Origin: Planococcaceae bacterium UBA3378
GTDB taxonomy: Bacteria; Bacillota; Bacilli; Bacillales_A; Planococcaceae
Length of the DNA: 18,239 nt
NCBI GenBank assembly: GCA_002359075.1
Contig: DEQA01000067.1
Span: 3,004-21,242, forward strand
Direction: 5' to 3'
The first letter of the stretch is position 1; each line of letters opens with the position of its first letter. Both the position numbers and the translations under genes were made by a program. Positions 1 through 8,842 of the stretch are shown one piece after another. The notes beneath the pieces were generated by a model that saw only the letters and a list, made by a program, of their open reading frames with translations, made no database searches and was not told the origin of the DNA.

Positions 1-518
1 TGGACTTTGACAACCTGCTCGACAATTTCACCTGCCAGCAAATGGCGTTTTAGCCCTCCTAATGTAGAAGCACAGAATGTACAGCCGATTCGGCATCCTA
101 CCTGTGTCGTTACACAGACAGAATTCCCGTAATCATGCCGCATTAATACTGTTTCAATAGAATATCCATCCTGCAGCTGGAATAAAAATTTGATTGTTCC
201 ATCCTTTGATTCCTGCTTGACGAGTGTTGACAGTGTCGTTAGAGCAAAATTCTCTTCTAGTTTCTCCCGGAGACCCTTTGACAGGTTGGACATTTCTTCA
301 AATGTTTTTACACGCTTGTTGTATAGCCACTCGTAAATTTGCCCGGCGCGGAACGGCTTTTCACCATTGTCCTTCAACCATTGCTGTAATTCATCGGGAC
401 GCAATGAATAAATGGATTCTTTCAACTTGGGCTTTTCTTTTTTCTGACGACGAACCGGCTTCACTTCCGCCTCTTCTACTAAGTCTTGAATACGTTCATC
501 AAATTTATTTTGGTCCAT
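1..518 (-). CDS. rlmN: RlmN, 23S rRNA (A2503-C2)/tRNA methyltransferase, N-terminal part (runs off the window)
   Basis: Radical-SAM enzyme that methylates C2 of an adenine in 23S rRNA (A2503) and in some tRNAs. Reading the minus strand from the ATG at 518 gives an open frame of about 172 residues to the left edge, starting MDQNKFDERI. It has a charged N-terminal leader, then the N-terminal accessory domain (SIYSLRPDELQQWL, KPFRAGQIYEWLY) and the radical-SAM cysteine cluster CRIGCTFC (CxxxCxxC) near the truncated end. The C-terminal half, with the second catalytic cysteine, lies outside the window. A GGAG ribosome site sits inside the last codons of rsmB, whose stop is 3 bases upstream, so translation is probably coupled. 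Last gene visible in the minus-strand operon; in B. subtilis prpC-prkC follow. Confidence 0.95.
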   Translation of the reverse strand, partial: MDQNKFDERIQDLVEEAEVKPVRRQKKEKPKLKESIYSLRPDELQQWLKDNGEKPFRAGQIYEWLYNKRVKTFEEMSNLSKGLREKLEENFALTTLSTLVKQESKDGTIKFLFQLQDGYSIETVLMRHDYGNSVCVTTQVGCRIGCTFCASTLGGLKRHLLAGEIVEQVVKV

Positions 519-521
519 TAC

Positions 522-1883
522 TTAAATTGTTTCTCCTTTTTTACGAAATGAGGCAACGAAAAAGCCGTCACTTCCAAAATCATGCGGGAATACTTGCAGC
601 ATCCCGTTATTTTGTTTCGCTAATAATTTTTCCGGTAAATTTGTTATTTCTTCCCGTTCCATTTCCGGGTGTGCGGAGATAAATGCCTCTACTGTCCCTT
701 CATTTTCACGTTTATCTACAGTACATGTACTATATACGAGACGACCCCCGGATTTTAGTACTTGGACTGCATTATCTAAAATGGCTAATTGGATTGTCTG
801 CAAACTTTCTAAATCCTCTTCGCGCTTTGTATATTTAATATCGGGCTTCCGCCGCATAACTCCCAATCCTGAACACGGAGCATCGACAAGCACTGCATCA
901 TAGCTTTCTTTTGCAAGCAAATCTGCTGCTTTACGCCCATCAACAGGAGCTGTCTGAACAATATCTAATCCAAGACGCGCTGTATTTTCCTCAATTAGAT
1001 CAAGCTTATGGGGATGCAGATCCAACGCTAGAATAGACCCCTCATTCGCCATTTTTTCTGCTATATGCGTCGTTTTGCCACCTGGTGCTGCACACATATC
1101 AAGTACTTTCATGCCTGGCTGCGGAGCAAGCACATTGGCAGGCAGCATGGAACTTTCATCCTGAATCGTGATGAGTCCTTCTTTAAACGCCATTGTACGC
1201 GCTGCTGTTCCATTTGTCAGGTGAATACATTCAGGCATCATATCGCTTTGCTGTGCTTTCACCCCTTCTGCCTCTAGAGACGCCAATACCTCTGCGACAG
1301 TTGCGCGTGTTATGTTGACTCTAACTGTTTGCACCGGCGGGATATTATTTTCATGCAGCATAGCCGCGGTTTCTTCAAAGCCGTAGCTTTCCACCCAGCG
1401 CTCTACCAGCCACTGGGGATGGCTTGTTTCAACCGCCAGCCGCTCCACCGGGTTTTGAATGGCCGCTGTCGATGGAACACCTTCGCGTAAAACAGAACGC
1501 AATATGCCATTTACCATAGAAGCGATTCCTTTGTGTCCGCGTCTTTTGGCAATTTCCACTGCCTCATTTACAGCAGCATGTGCCGGAATGCGTGTCAAAT
1601 ATTCCATTTGATATAACGATAGACGTAAAAGCCAACGTACCCATAAATCCACCTTTCCGCGGATAAATGGCTCCAAATAATAATCCAGAGTCAGCTTGTG
1701 CTGCAATGTTCCGTATGTCATTTCCGTTAATAAACCGCGGTCCTTTGCATCGATTTTATATTTCTCGATCGTCTGGTGAAGGAGCAGATTACTGTATGCT
1801 TGGTTTTTATCGACCGCGAGCAGAATGGAAAGGGCTGCATCCCTTACATTGCCATCCCAGATTTGTTGCTTCTTTTTACTCAT
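522..1883 (-). CDS. rsmB: RsmB, 16S rRNA (cytosine(967)-C5)-methyltransferase
   Basis: SAM-dependent enzyme forming m5C967 in 16S rRNA; 453 residues, the usual length. An N-terminal NusB-like RNA-binding domain (about residues 10-135, including AHAAVNEAVEIAK at 101-113) is followed by a Rossmann methyltransferase domain. The SAM loop is DMCAAPGGKT (262-271). Motif IV VDAPCSG holds Cys337, and motif VI STCT holds Cys387, the position of the nucleophile in this family; both cysteines are present, so the enzyme should be active. The ATG at 1883 overlaps the fmt stop as ATGA, implying translational coupling, and rlmN begins 3 bases after its stop. Same position as yloM in B. subtilis. Confidence 0.95.
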   Translation of the reverse strand: MSKKKQQIWDGNVRDAALSILLAVDKNQAYSNLLLHQTIEKYKIDAKDRGLLTEMTYGTLQHKLTLDYYLEPFIRGKVDLWVRWLLRLSLYQMEYLTRIPAHAAVNEAVEIAKRRGHKGIASMVNGILRSVLREGVPSTAAIQNPVERLAVETSHPQWLVERWVESYGFEETAAMLHENNIPPVQTVRVNITRATVAEVLASLEAEGVKAQQSDMMPECIHLTNGTAARTMAFKEGLITIQDESSMLPANVLAPQPGMKVLDMCAAPGGKTTHIAEKMANEGSILALDLHPHKLDLIEENTARLGLDIVQTAPVDGRKAADLLAKESYDAVLVDAPCSGLGVMRRKPDIKYTKREEDLESLQTIQLAILDNAVQVLKSGGRLVYSTCTVDKRENEGTVEAFISAHPEMEREEITNLPEKLLAKQNNGMLQVFPHDFGSDGFFVASFRKKGETI

Positions 1884-2821
1884 TCAAAACGGTCTCCAAT
1901 CTGTAGCTTTGAGCCTGTCCCTCGGAGATAATCTTGAGCTGACATACGCTTTTTGCCAGCCGGCTGTAGATCATAGACAGCCAGCGAACCACCGTCGCCT
2001 GTAGCAATCTCAAAATGGTCTTTATGAATGGCCGTTACTTCCCCTGGCTTACGATCATTGGACGTTGTACCAACCTGCGCCCACCATATTTTAAAATTGG
2101 CATCTTCAAATGTCGTATAGGCAACCGGCCAAGGATGAAGTCCGCGTACTTGATTGTAAATCGTCCGTGCATCCTTTGACCAGTCGATCCGCTCCTGTTC
2201 ACGGCTAATATTCGATGCATAGGTCACCTTAGACTCATCCTGCGGGATACGCGGGTTCGTTCCATTGATAATTGAAGGCAATGTCTCCTTTAATAGTTCA
2301 CGTCCTACCTCACTTAACTTTTCAAACATACTTCCCGTATGATCTGTATCTTCAATCACAATTTCCTGTTGGGAAATGATATCGCCGGCATCCAGCTGCT
2401 CAGCCATATACATAATTGTCACGCCCGTCGTATCCTGTCCGTCGATAATCGCCTGGTGGATAGGAGCGCCCCCACGGTATTGCGGCAGTAAAGAAGCATG
2501 AACATTGATACAGCCAAGACGGGGTGCTACAAGCAGCTCCTTCGGTAGGATTTGACCAAAAGCAGCCGTAATGACTAAGTCAGCTTCAAGACCGATAATT
2601 TGCTGGAGCTCCTCGGAACCGCGTAATTTTTCCGGCTGGATAACCGGCAGTCCAAGTTTTACTGCCTCTTCCTTTACAGGCGGAGGCGTTAGCACCTTTT
2701 TGCGGCCTACAGGGCGATCCGGCTGTGTCACTACAGCCAGTACTTGATAGCCTTCTTCATGCAGCATGCGAAGGATGGGTGCCGAAAAGGCAGGTGTCCC
2801 CATAAAAACAACAGATGTCAT
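1880..2821 (-). CDS. fmt: Methionyl-tRNA formyltransferase
   Basis: Transfers formyl from 10-formyl-THF to Met-tRNA(fMet) for translation initiation; 313 residues. An upstream in-frame start at 2854 exists, but I place the start at ATG 2821. The family N-terminus MTSVVFMGTPAFS begins there, a perfect GAGGAGGAG ribosome site lies 4 bases upstream, and the earlier start would overlap the end of def. The catalytic formyltransferase triad is visible as Asn106 and His108 (CINVHASLLP) and Asp144 (EQLDAGDI). The C-terminal OB-fold tRNA-binding domain follows from about residue 207. The gene starts one base after the def stop and overlaps rsmB by ATGA. Confidence 0.96.
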   Translation of the reverse strand: MTSVVFMGTPAFSAPILRMLHEEGYQVLAVVTQPDRPVGRKKVLTPPPVKEEAVKLGLPVIQPEKLRGSEELQQIIGLEADLVITAAFGQILPKELLVAPRLGCINVHASLLPQYRGGAPIHQAIIDGQDTTGVTIMYMAEQLDAGDIISQQEIVIEDTDHTGSMFEKLSEVGRELLKETLPSIINGTNPRIPQDESKVTYASNISREQERIDWSKDARTIYNQVRGLHPWPVAYTTFEDANFKIWWAQVGTTSNDRKPGEVTAIHKDHFEIATGDGGSLAVYDLQPAGKKRMSAQDYLRGTGSKLQIGDRFE

Positions 2822-2822
2822 A

Positions 2823-3314
2823 TTACTCCTCCTCAACGTCCGCGTACATTTCATCCAGCTCTTCCTGTGTCAATACACGCGTCATTTTCGAGTCGAAAAG
2901 CACTCCGTCCAGGTGATCGATTTCATGCAAAATACAACGGGCTTCAAATTCCTCTGCCTCTAACTCGTAAATACGGCCTTCACGGTCTGCCGCTTCAATT
3001 TTTACATACGTAGGACGCTTTACCATTCCGAATAAGTCGGGGAAACTCAGGCATCCTTCTACATCTTCGGCTTCTCCGCGCGTTTCTAGCACAACCGGAT
3101 TGATCATCTCTAAAATATCCTCTCCAAGCTCTACAATCGCTACCCGTAAATCAACATCGATTTGCGGTGCGGCAATCCCCACGCCGTCGTATTCCACCAT
3201 CGTGTCGTATAAATCATCTAAAAGCTCGATAATTTTTTCATCGATCACGTCTACTTCTTTCGTTTTGGAAGACAATACCTTTGCAGGTGCCTTCACTACT
3301 TCTTTAATTGCCAT
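2823..3314 (-). CDS. def: Peptide deformylase
   Basis: Metalloenzyme removing the N-formyl group from nascent proteins, the partner reaction to the fmt product encoded just downstream. 163 residues, a short type-1 form. All three motifs are intact: GVGIAAPQ (44-51), EGCLS with metal ligand Cys88, and HEIDH with ligands His130 and His134 and catalytic Glu131. The acidic tail (DEMYADVEEE) is typical of short Bacillales forms. An AGAGG-type ribosome site precedes the ATG at 3314. It lies 24 bases after the priA stop, with no terminator between, so it belongs to the same operon. Confidence 0.96.
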   Translation of the reverse strand: MAIKEVVKAPAKVLSSKTKEVDVIDEKIIELLDDLYDTMVEYDGVGIAAPQIDVDLRVAIVELGEDILEMINPVVLETRGEAEDVEGCLSFPDLFGMVKRPTYVKIEAADREGRIYELEAEEFEARCILHEIDHLDGVLFDSKMTRVLTQEELDEMYADVEEE

Positions 3315-3338
3315 ATATTTTTTACCTCTTTCACAAGC

Positions 3339-5756
3339 TCAAATCATGGAAGGATCCAAATCGATTGTGAGCTGAATTCCTTTTTTTATCCATTCTGAAC
3401 GGTACAGTTTTATTAACTGTAAAAGTACCGGAATCAATTTGGGTTCTACTTTATATTTTATCAAACATTGGTATCGATATCTATTTTGGAGACGGCTGAT
3501 GCTCGCTGTTGTTGGGCCGATAATCGACACATTAAACGACAGATTGGCCCGCAGGTATTCTGCTGCCCGTGCAGCGTATTCTGCAGCCATCATAACATCT
3601 TCATGGGAAACTTGAATGAGGGCCAAATAATAGTAAGGAGGATAGTTTGCCTGTCTCCGTACTAACATCTCCCGCTCATAAAACGGCTCGTACAGCTGTT
3701 CCTTCGAAAGCTCAATCGCATAATGCTCAGGTGTATAGGTTTGGACAAACACTTCCCCTTCTTTTTCATGGCGCCCGGCACGCCCGCTCACCTGTGTCAG
3801 CAGCTGAAAGGTCCGCTCGGCTGATCGGTAATCCGGCAAATGCAGACTCGTATCAGCACTTAATACCCCTACAAGTGTGATGTTCGGAAAATCAAGTCCT
3901 TTAGCGATCATTTGCGTACCAAGCAAAATATCTGCCTCTCCCCGCCCGAAGGCATCCAAAATGGTCTCATGCGCACCTTTTTTATTCGTTGTGTCCACAT
4001 CCATCCGAAGAACACGCGCCTCCGGAAATAATTTATGCAGCTCTTCCTCGACCTTTTGCGTACCTGTACCAAAAAAGCGGATATGGTCACTTGCACATTC
4101 CGGACATACTTGCGGCACGTACTCTTCATGACCACAATAATGGCATTTCAGCTTTTCACTAAAGCGGTGGTAGGTAAGCGAAATATCGCAGTTTGGACAT
4201 TCTACCACTGTTCCGCAATCTCTGCACAGTACAAAAGAGGAGTAGCCTCTACGATTTAAAAATAGGACGGTTTGCTCCTTTTTTTCAAGGCGCTCCCGGA
4301 TCGCATCCGCCAATTGGATAGAAAACATTGAACGATTTCCAAGCTTTAGTTCTTCCCGCATGTCGACTATGTGAACAGTCGGTAAATTTTGATTCATTGC
4401 ACGCTTTTTCAAGGTCAGTAACGTGTATACACCTTTCTTTGCACGCGCAAAGGATTCCAGGCTCGGTGTCGCACTTCCTAAAATAACCGGGCATTTATGA
4501 TACTCACTGCGCCAAATGGCAACATCCCTTGCATGGTAGCGTGGCGAATCCTCCTGCTTATAAGTTGACTCGTGCTCTTCATCCAAAATAATCAGCCCGA
4601 GATTTTCAAAGGGAGCAAAGATAGCCGAACGGGCACCGACTACTACCTTCACCTTACCCTGTTGGACTTTCCGCCATTCATCATACTTTTCACCAACGGA
4701 CAAACCGCTATGCATAACGGCCACCAGCTCCCCAAAACGCGATCGGAAACGCTCTGTCATCTGCGGCGTAAGGGAAATTTCAGGAACAAGAACAATCGAT
4801 TCCTTCCCTTCCCGGAGCGTATGCTGGATGGCCTGTAAATACACTTCCGTTTTACCGCTTCCCGTAATGCCTTGAAGCAGAAATGTTTCAGAAATCTGTC
4901 CATCCATTGCCCCGGTAATCGCAGAAAGAGCGGTCTCCTGTTCATCTGTTAGCTTGAGAAAATCCGTTTTCGCAACATCCTTTGTAAACGGATCCCTGTA
5001 TACTTCCTCTTTAATGAAGGCAGCTGCCCCCTTTTCAATGACCGTTTGTAGTACTGCCATTGTGACGCCAGCTTTACTGCATACTTCATCAGGTAAAAAA
5101 ACTTGTCCAGGACGCTCTGCCATCCACTGTACAAGTTGTTTTTGTTTCTGTGCACGCTTGGAAATTTCCGCTTCAATCTTTTCAAGCTTCGCCTGATCCT
5201 GATCGATTTGCACTTTACGGATTTCCTTTACTGCTCCTTGCTGCTTTACACTGTTTTCGATTGTGACAAAGCCATCCTTTACAGCTTTTTTGAGTTCATG
5301 CAGAAGGCCTGCTTTTTCAAAGCTTTTGAAATCTGCTTTTCCATTTCGGTTGAAAAAGGGCCGTAATGATGAAGGTACCTCTTCTGTTTTACCACATAGG
5401 TGAACAATTTTTTCGTATTTTGCTCGAAGTGCTGATGGCAGCATAGCCTGAAGAGCATCAATTTCATAGCAAATCGTCTGCTGTTTCAGCCACTTAGCCA
5501 TTTCCAGCATTTCTTTTGTTAATACCGGCTCAATATCCAGCACTTGTGACACCGGCTTGATTTTATTCATCGGCACGTCGGTTTCATGTTGGAGTGCCAC
5601 TACAAATCCTAATACATTACGCGGTCCAAATGGAACTTTTACACGGCTCCCTACCTCAATTAAAGCGTGCCATTCTTCAGGCACTACATAGTCAAAAGGG
5701 CGGTCCACCGGATACGCTGCTACATCGACAATCACTTGGGCAACGACTAGTGTCAT
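3339..5756 (-). CDS. priA: PriA, primosomal 3'-5' helicase for replication restart
   Basis: Superfamily-2 helicase that recognises stalled forks and reloads the replicative helicase; 805 residues, full length. Order of parts: N-terminal DNA-binding domain (1-105, VDRPFDYVVPEEW), winged-helix region with charged linker (about 150-265), and helicase lobe 1 with Walker A GITGSGKT (296-303), DEEH (392-395) and GSATPS. A zinc-binding insertion carries eight cysteines in CxxC pairs (511/514, 520/523, 538/541, 551/554). Lobe 2 follows with GTQMIAKGLDFP and QVSGRAGR. All catalytic and zinc residues are present. The start codon overlaps the coaBC stop as ATGA, indicating translational coupling. Position between coaBC and def is as in B. 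subtilis. Confidence 0.96.
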   Translation of the reverse strand: MTLVVAQVIVDVAAYPVDRPFDYVVPEEWHALIEVGSRVKVPFGPRNVLGFVVALQHETDVPMNKIKPVSQVLDIEPVLTKEMLEMAKWLKQQTICYEIDALQAMLPSALRAKYEKIVHLCGKTEEVPSSLRPFFNRNGKADFKSFEKAGLLHELKKAVKDGFVTIENSVKQQGAVKEIRKVQIDQDQAKLEKIEAEISKRAQKQKQLVQWMAERPGQVFLPDEVCSKAGVTMAVLQTVIEKGAAAFIKEEVYRDPFTKDVAKTDFLKLTDEQETALSAITGAMDGQISETFLLQGITGSGKTEVYLQAIQHTLREGKESIVLVPEISLTPQMTERFRSRFGELVAVMHSGLSVGEKYDEWRKVQQGKVKVVVGARSAIFAPFENLGLIILDEEHESTYKQEDSPRYHARDVAIWRSEYHKCPVILGSATPSLESFARAKKGVYTLLTLKKRAMNQNLPTVHIVDMREELKLGNRSMFSIQLADAIRERLEKKEQTVLFLNRRGYSSFVLCRDCGTVVECPNCDISLTYHRFSEKLKCHYCGHEEYVPQVCPECASDHIRFFGTGTQKVEEELHKLFPEARVLRMDVDTTNKKGAHETILDAFGRGEADILLGTQMIAKGLDFPNITLVGVLSADTSLHLPDYRSAERTFQLLTQVSGRAGRHEKEGEVFVQTYTPEHYAIELSKEQLYEPFYEREMLVRRQANYPPYYYLALIQVSHEDVMMAAEYAARAAEYLRANLSFNVSIIGPTTASISRLQNRYRYQCLIKYKVEPKLIPVLLQLIKLYRSEWIKKGIQLTIDLDPSMI

Positions 5757-6949
5757 TTGAAATCTTCCCTCTCTGCTATCGTTGTAAGAAGACGGTAAGC
5801 AAGCTCCTTTTTAGAAAGATGGGGAAAGATTTTTTTGTAGCCGTGACCGATCAGCGTAACACTGTTCGTATCTGTTCCAAAGCCGGAGCCTGCCTCTGTA
5901 ATATCATTTGCGACGATGTAATCAGCGTTTTTCTTTTGCAGCTTTTGCTGTCCGTAATTTTCTACATCATTCGTTTCTGCTGCAAATCCGACTAAGAGCT
6001 GATGTTTTTTATGTGCCCCAAGCGTTGCTAAAATATCAGTCGTCCGCTCGAGCTCCAATACGGCCGCACCCGGTTGTTTTTTCATCTTTTGGCTGTGTAT
6101 ATGTTTAGGACGATAGTCAGCTACTGCAGCTGTCTTGATCACCATATCCGCAGAATCGTATTCTGCTAAAATCGCTTCCAACATTTGCTGGGCACTTTCA
6201 ATGTTCACTACCTTCATCCCGGAAGGCTTTGCCAGGCTGGTCGGACCGGTTACAAGAATGACTTCCGCGCCCAAATCCCGTGCTGCTTCGGCCATTGCAT
6301 AGCCCATCTTTCCTGAGGAGAAATTTGTTAGAAAACGCACAGGATCTACTTTTTCACGTGTGGGACCAGCCGATACGACTACTTTCTTTCCTTTTAACGG
6401 TTGAAAGGCTGGCTGAAAATGCTGTTTCACCAGCTCTGTAATTTTCTCCGGCTCTTCCAAGCGTCCTTTTCCTACATAGCCGCATGCCAAATATCCTTCT
6501 GATGGCTCGATAAAGCGGTAACCATCTGCATGCAGCTGCTTAATATTGCGCTTTACTGCAGGGTGGTCATACATATGGACATTCATCGCCGGTGCAATCC
6601 AAACAGGCGCTGTTGCCGCAAGGAGCGTCGTTGTGACCATATCATCTGCAATTCCGTTTGCCAGTTTGCCAATGATATTCGCTGTGGCGGGTGCCACCAA
6701 CACAAGGTCTGCCCAGTCTGCCAAATCGATATGAGCAATGACATTTGAATCCTTTTCATCGAATGTATCGAAAAATACATCCTGTTTAGACATCACTTGA
6801 AAGCTTAATGGGTTTACAAATTTTTGCGCAGATGCTGTCATGATCACTTTTACGGTAAAGCCCGCCTGTGTTAGTTTACTCACAAGCGCAACCGCTTTAT
6901 AAACTGCAATTCCACCTGTTACACAAAGTAAAATATGTTTCTTTTGCAT
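5753..6949 (-). CDS. coaBC: Bifunctional CoaBC: phosphopantothenoylcysteine synthetase/decarboxylase
   Basis: Two successive steps of coenzyme A synthesis: CTP-dependent joining of 4'-phosphopantothenate to cysteine (CoaB), then FMN-dependent decarboxylation (CoaC). 398 residues. The CoaC flavoprotein domain (1-180) shows the FMN-site start LLCVTGGIA, His73 (AHIDLADWAD), the PAMN motif (120-123), and the substrate flap ACGYVGKGRL with active-site Cys156. The CoaB domain starts at about 186 with VVSAGPTREKVDPVR, then NFSSGKMG and the lysine-rich KMKK (288-291) of the CTP/substrate loop. The ribosome site AGGGAG lies 8 bases before ATG 6949. A 66-base gap with a hairpin separates it from rpoZ; the stop overlaps priA. 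Confidence 0.96.
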   Translation of the reverse strand: MQKKHILLCVTGGIAVYKAVALVSKLTQAGFTVKVIMTASAQKFVNPLSFQVMSKQDVFFDTFDEKDSNVIAHIDLADWADLVLVAPATANIIGKLANGIADDMVTTTLLAATAPVWIAPAMNVHMYDHPAVKRNIKQLHADGYRFIEPSEGYLACGYVGKGRLEEPEKITELVKQHFQPAFQPLKGKKVVVSAGPTREKVDPVRFLTNFSSGKMGYAMAEAARDLGAEVILVTGPTSLAKPSGMKVVNIESAQQMLEAILAEYDSADMVIKTAAVADYRPKHIHSQKMKKQPGAAVLELERTTDILATLGAHKKHQLLVGFAAETNDVENYGQQKLQKKNADYIVANDITEAGSGFGTDTNSVTLIGHGYKKIFPHLSKKELAYRLLTTIAEREDFK

Positions 6950-6974
6950 AAAAATTTCTCCCTTTCAAATGATA

Positions 6975-7002
6975 AGCTCCCAAAGAAACTTCTCCGGGAG
7001 CT
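6975..7002 (-). other. Intergenic hairpin between rpoZ and coaBC
   Basis: Seven perfectly paired bases (AGCTCCC at 6975-6981 with GGGAGCT at 6996-7002) around a 14-base loop in the rpoZ-coaBC gap. On the minus-strand transcript no U-run follows, so it does not look like an intrinsic terminator. It could be an RNA-stability or processing element, or chance. Confidence 0.4.
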
Positions 7003-7015
7003 ACCTGCACAATTA

Positions 7016-7240
7016 TTAAACTTCATCCTCGTAAATAGCTGACTCGTCCTGCTGCTCTTTTTTCAGCACACCTGTTGCTACTTCTTCCAACGCTTTGCCT
7101 ACCGGCTTATAGGATACGTATTTATGAAGACGTTCGCCGCCCTCTTCCTGCATTTGGCGAGCACGCTTGGAAGCTAGGCTCACTAATGAATATTTTGAAT
7201 CGATTTCTTTTTTTAAAGCATCTACTGATGGATATAACAT
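7016..7240 (-). CDS. rpoZ: RNA polymerase omega subunit
   Basis: Small subunit that helps fold and assemble the beta' subunit of RNA polymerase. 74 residues, close to the Bacillales length. The omega signature is present: MLYPSVDALKKEIDSKYSLV, then SKRARQM (the conserved basic helix) and KPVGKALEEVATG, with an acidic C-terminus (DESAIYEDEV). ATG 7240 has an AAGGGAG ribosome site 8 bases upstream, inside the end of gmk. The gene starts 3 bases after the gmk stop, as in B. subtilis yloH. Confidence 0.95.
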   Translation of the reverse strand: MLYPSVDALKKEIDSKYSLVSLASKRARQMQEEGGERLHKYVSYKPVGKALEEVATGVLKKEQQDESAIYEDEV

Positions 7241-7243
7241 GGA

Positions 7244-7861
7244 TTATTCTCCCTTCAACATGGATAAGTAAATTTTTTCTACACGCTCACGGCGGCAGTG
7301 TTCCGCCTTGATGATCGCATTGATTTTGTCGCACGCATTTTCTACTTCATCATTTTCTACAACGTAATCGTATAAACTCATCATCTCCAGCTCCGCCTCT
7401 GCTGTAGCAATCCGCTTTAGTATAATGTCGTCCGTTTCCGTACCACGGCCAACTAGGCGTGCCTTCAGCTCCGATAAGCTTGGCGGTGCCAGGAAAATAA
7501 ACAATGCGTCGGGTGCCTTTTCTCGAATTTGCCTTGCTCCCTGTACTTCAATTTCTAAAAATACATCACGTCCGGCATCAAGCGTTTCGTTTACATAAGC
7601 AAGCGGTGTCCCGTAGTAATTCCCTACGAATTCAGCATGCTCCAGCAAGCCGCCTTCTTCGATCAGTGCCTCGAATTCCTCGCGTGTCTTAAAGAAATAG
7701 TCTACACCATCTACTTCTCCTTCGCGAGGATTACGCGTTGTCATTGAAATCGAATATTCATAATTCGTATCGGCCTGCGAGAAAAGCTCTTTACGAACCG
7801 TTCCTTTTCCAACACCCGATGGACCTGATAATACGATTAATAAGCCACGTTGTTTCTTCAT
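7244..7861 (-). CDS. gmk: Guanylate kinase
   Basis: Phosphorylates GMP/dGMP to GDP/dGDP with ATP; 205 residues. The P-loop SGPSGVGKGT is at residues 12-21. The GMP-binding segment follows (TTRNPREGEVDGVDYFF, then EFVGNYYGTP), and the lid/base region includes FIFLAPPSLSELKARLVGRGTE. The start ATG 7861 has an excellent AGAAGGAG site 6 bases upstream. Only 16 bases separate it from the yicC stop; in B. subtilis the remA gene sits here, so its absence is notable. Confidence 0.96.
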   Translation of the reverse strand: MKKQRGLLIVLSGPSGVGKGTVRKELFSQADTNYEYSISMTTRNPREGEVDGVDYFFKTREEFEALIEEGGLLEHAEFVGNYYGTPLAYVNETLDAGRDVFLEIEVQGARQIREKAPDALFIFLAPPSLSELKARLVGRGTETDDIILKRIATAEAELEMMSLYDYVVENDEVENACDKINAIIKAEHCRRERVEKIYLSMLKGE

Positions 7862-7877
7862 CTATAACTCCTTCTAG

Positions 7878-8753
7878 CTATTCAATATTTTGAACTTGCT
7901 CTCGCATTTTCTCTAAAATTGTCTTTGCCTGAACAACAGCAATCGAACTTTCGGAAGACTGGTTTTTCGAGCCGATTGTATTGATTTCACGGTGCATTTC
8001 CTGCATGAGAAAATCAAGCTTACGGCCAATCGGCACCCGTTCCTCCAGCGTCTCTGCCAGCTGCAGAAAATGGCTGTCGAGACGATCCAGCTCTTCGCTA
8101 ATATCCACCCGTTCGGCAAACAGTGCTACTTCCGTCAGCAAGCGGTCTTCCAGCAAATGGCCGTTCGTAAACTCCTCAAGTCGCTGCTTAAGGCGCTCCC
8201 GGTATTTCGCCACGGCCTCTCCTGATGTTTGGCGGATGCATTGTACCTGTGCCTGCAGCTGCTCTTTATACTGTAGCATAACAGCTTTTAGCTCTGTACC
8301 TTCCCGCTCCCGCATCGCAATGAGGTCAGAAATGGCATTTGTTAATGCCTGTTCTACCGCTGCGAGCACTTCATCACTAACGAGCTCTTCTTTTTCGATT
8401 GCTAACACTTGGTCGAGCATGGCGATTTCCTGCATCGTCCACTTTTCCTCTACCAGCATATTTTGTGACAGCTCTTCTTTCGCTTTTCGGTATGCCTCTA
8501 ATAACGGCCAATTAATCGCAATTTTCTGTTCAGCCGTCTGAAGCTCCTTCAAAAAAATAATGACATCGAGTTTCCCGCGCGATAAAGCCTGTGACAGCAT
8601 TTTTTTCGCCAGCACTTCCGACTCCATCCATTCTTTCGGGAATTTCGTATTAATTTCTAAAAAACGATGATTCACACTACGAACTTCAACGGTTAGTTGA
8701 TGAGATTTCGTTGTTGTGACACCCCTGCCAAAGCCCGTCATACTACGCACCAA
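7878..8753 (-). CDS. yicC: YicC/YloC family endoribonuclease
   Basis: YicC family protein of 291 residues, a family with endoribonuclease activity linked to RNA turnover. Family marks are the N-terminus RSMTGFGRG and EVRSVNHRFLEINTKFP, and the C-terminal DUF1732 end (GRKLDFLMQEMHREINTIGSK). The middle (about 95-215) is charged and helical. The start at 8753 is TTG: it gives the conserved MxRSMTGFG register and an AAGG-type site lies about 12 bases upstream. A GTG (8750) or the internal ATG (8738) are alternatives but would remove conserved residues. First gene of the minus-strand operon, preceded by an extended -10 promoter at 8787-8795. Confidence 0.92.
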   Translation of the reverse strand: MVRSMTGFGRGVTTTKSHQLTVEVRSVNHRFLEINTKFPKEWMESEVLAKKMLSQALSRGKLDVIIFLKELQTAEQKIAINWPLLEAYRKAKEELSQNMLVEEKWTMQEIAMLDQVLAIEKEELVSDEVLAAVEQALTNAISDLIAMREREGTELKAVMLQYKEQLQAQVQCIRQTSGEAVAKYRERLKQRLEEFTNGHLLEDRLLTEVALFAERVDISEELDRLDSHFLQLAETLEERVPIGRKLDFLMQEMHREINTIGSKNQSSESSIAVVQAKTILEKMREQVQNIE

Positions 8754-8786
8754 GGTTCGTCACACCCTTCTTTGCATACTGCAATA

Positions 8787-8795
8787 ATTATAGCA
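8787..8795 (-). promoter_or_regulatory. Extended -10 promoter of the yicC-rlmN operon
   Basis: The minus strand reads TGCTATAAT here, a perfect extended -10 (TGnTATAAT), 34 bases upstream of the yicC TTG start. The -35 region, 17-18 bases upstream, is poor, as is usual for extended -10 promoters. Likely vegetative sigma-A. Confidence 0.65.
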
Positions 8796-8842
8796 TATGT
8801 TTGACCTGTTATGCCGATTGATTTTATATAAATATGTAAACA

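Noticed and set aside
224..682. Plus-strand frame of 152 codons
   Set aside because: It lies antisense across rlmN and the end of rsmB, both of which match known families; no ribosome site and no plausible protein character.
7981..8541. Plus-strand frame of 186 codons, very rich in Ser and Arg
   Set aside because: Mirror frame of yicC; the composition is what antisense of Glu/Leu/Ala-rich coding gives.
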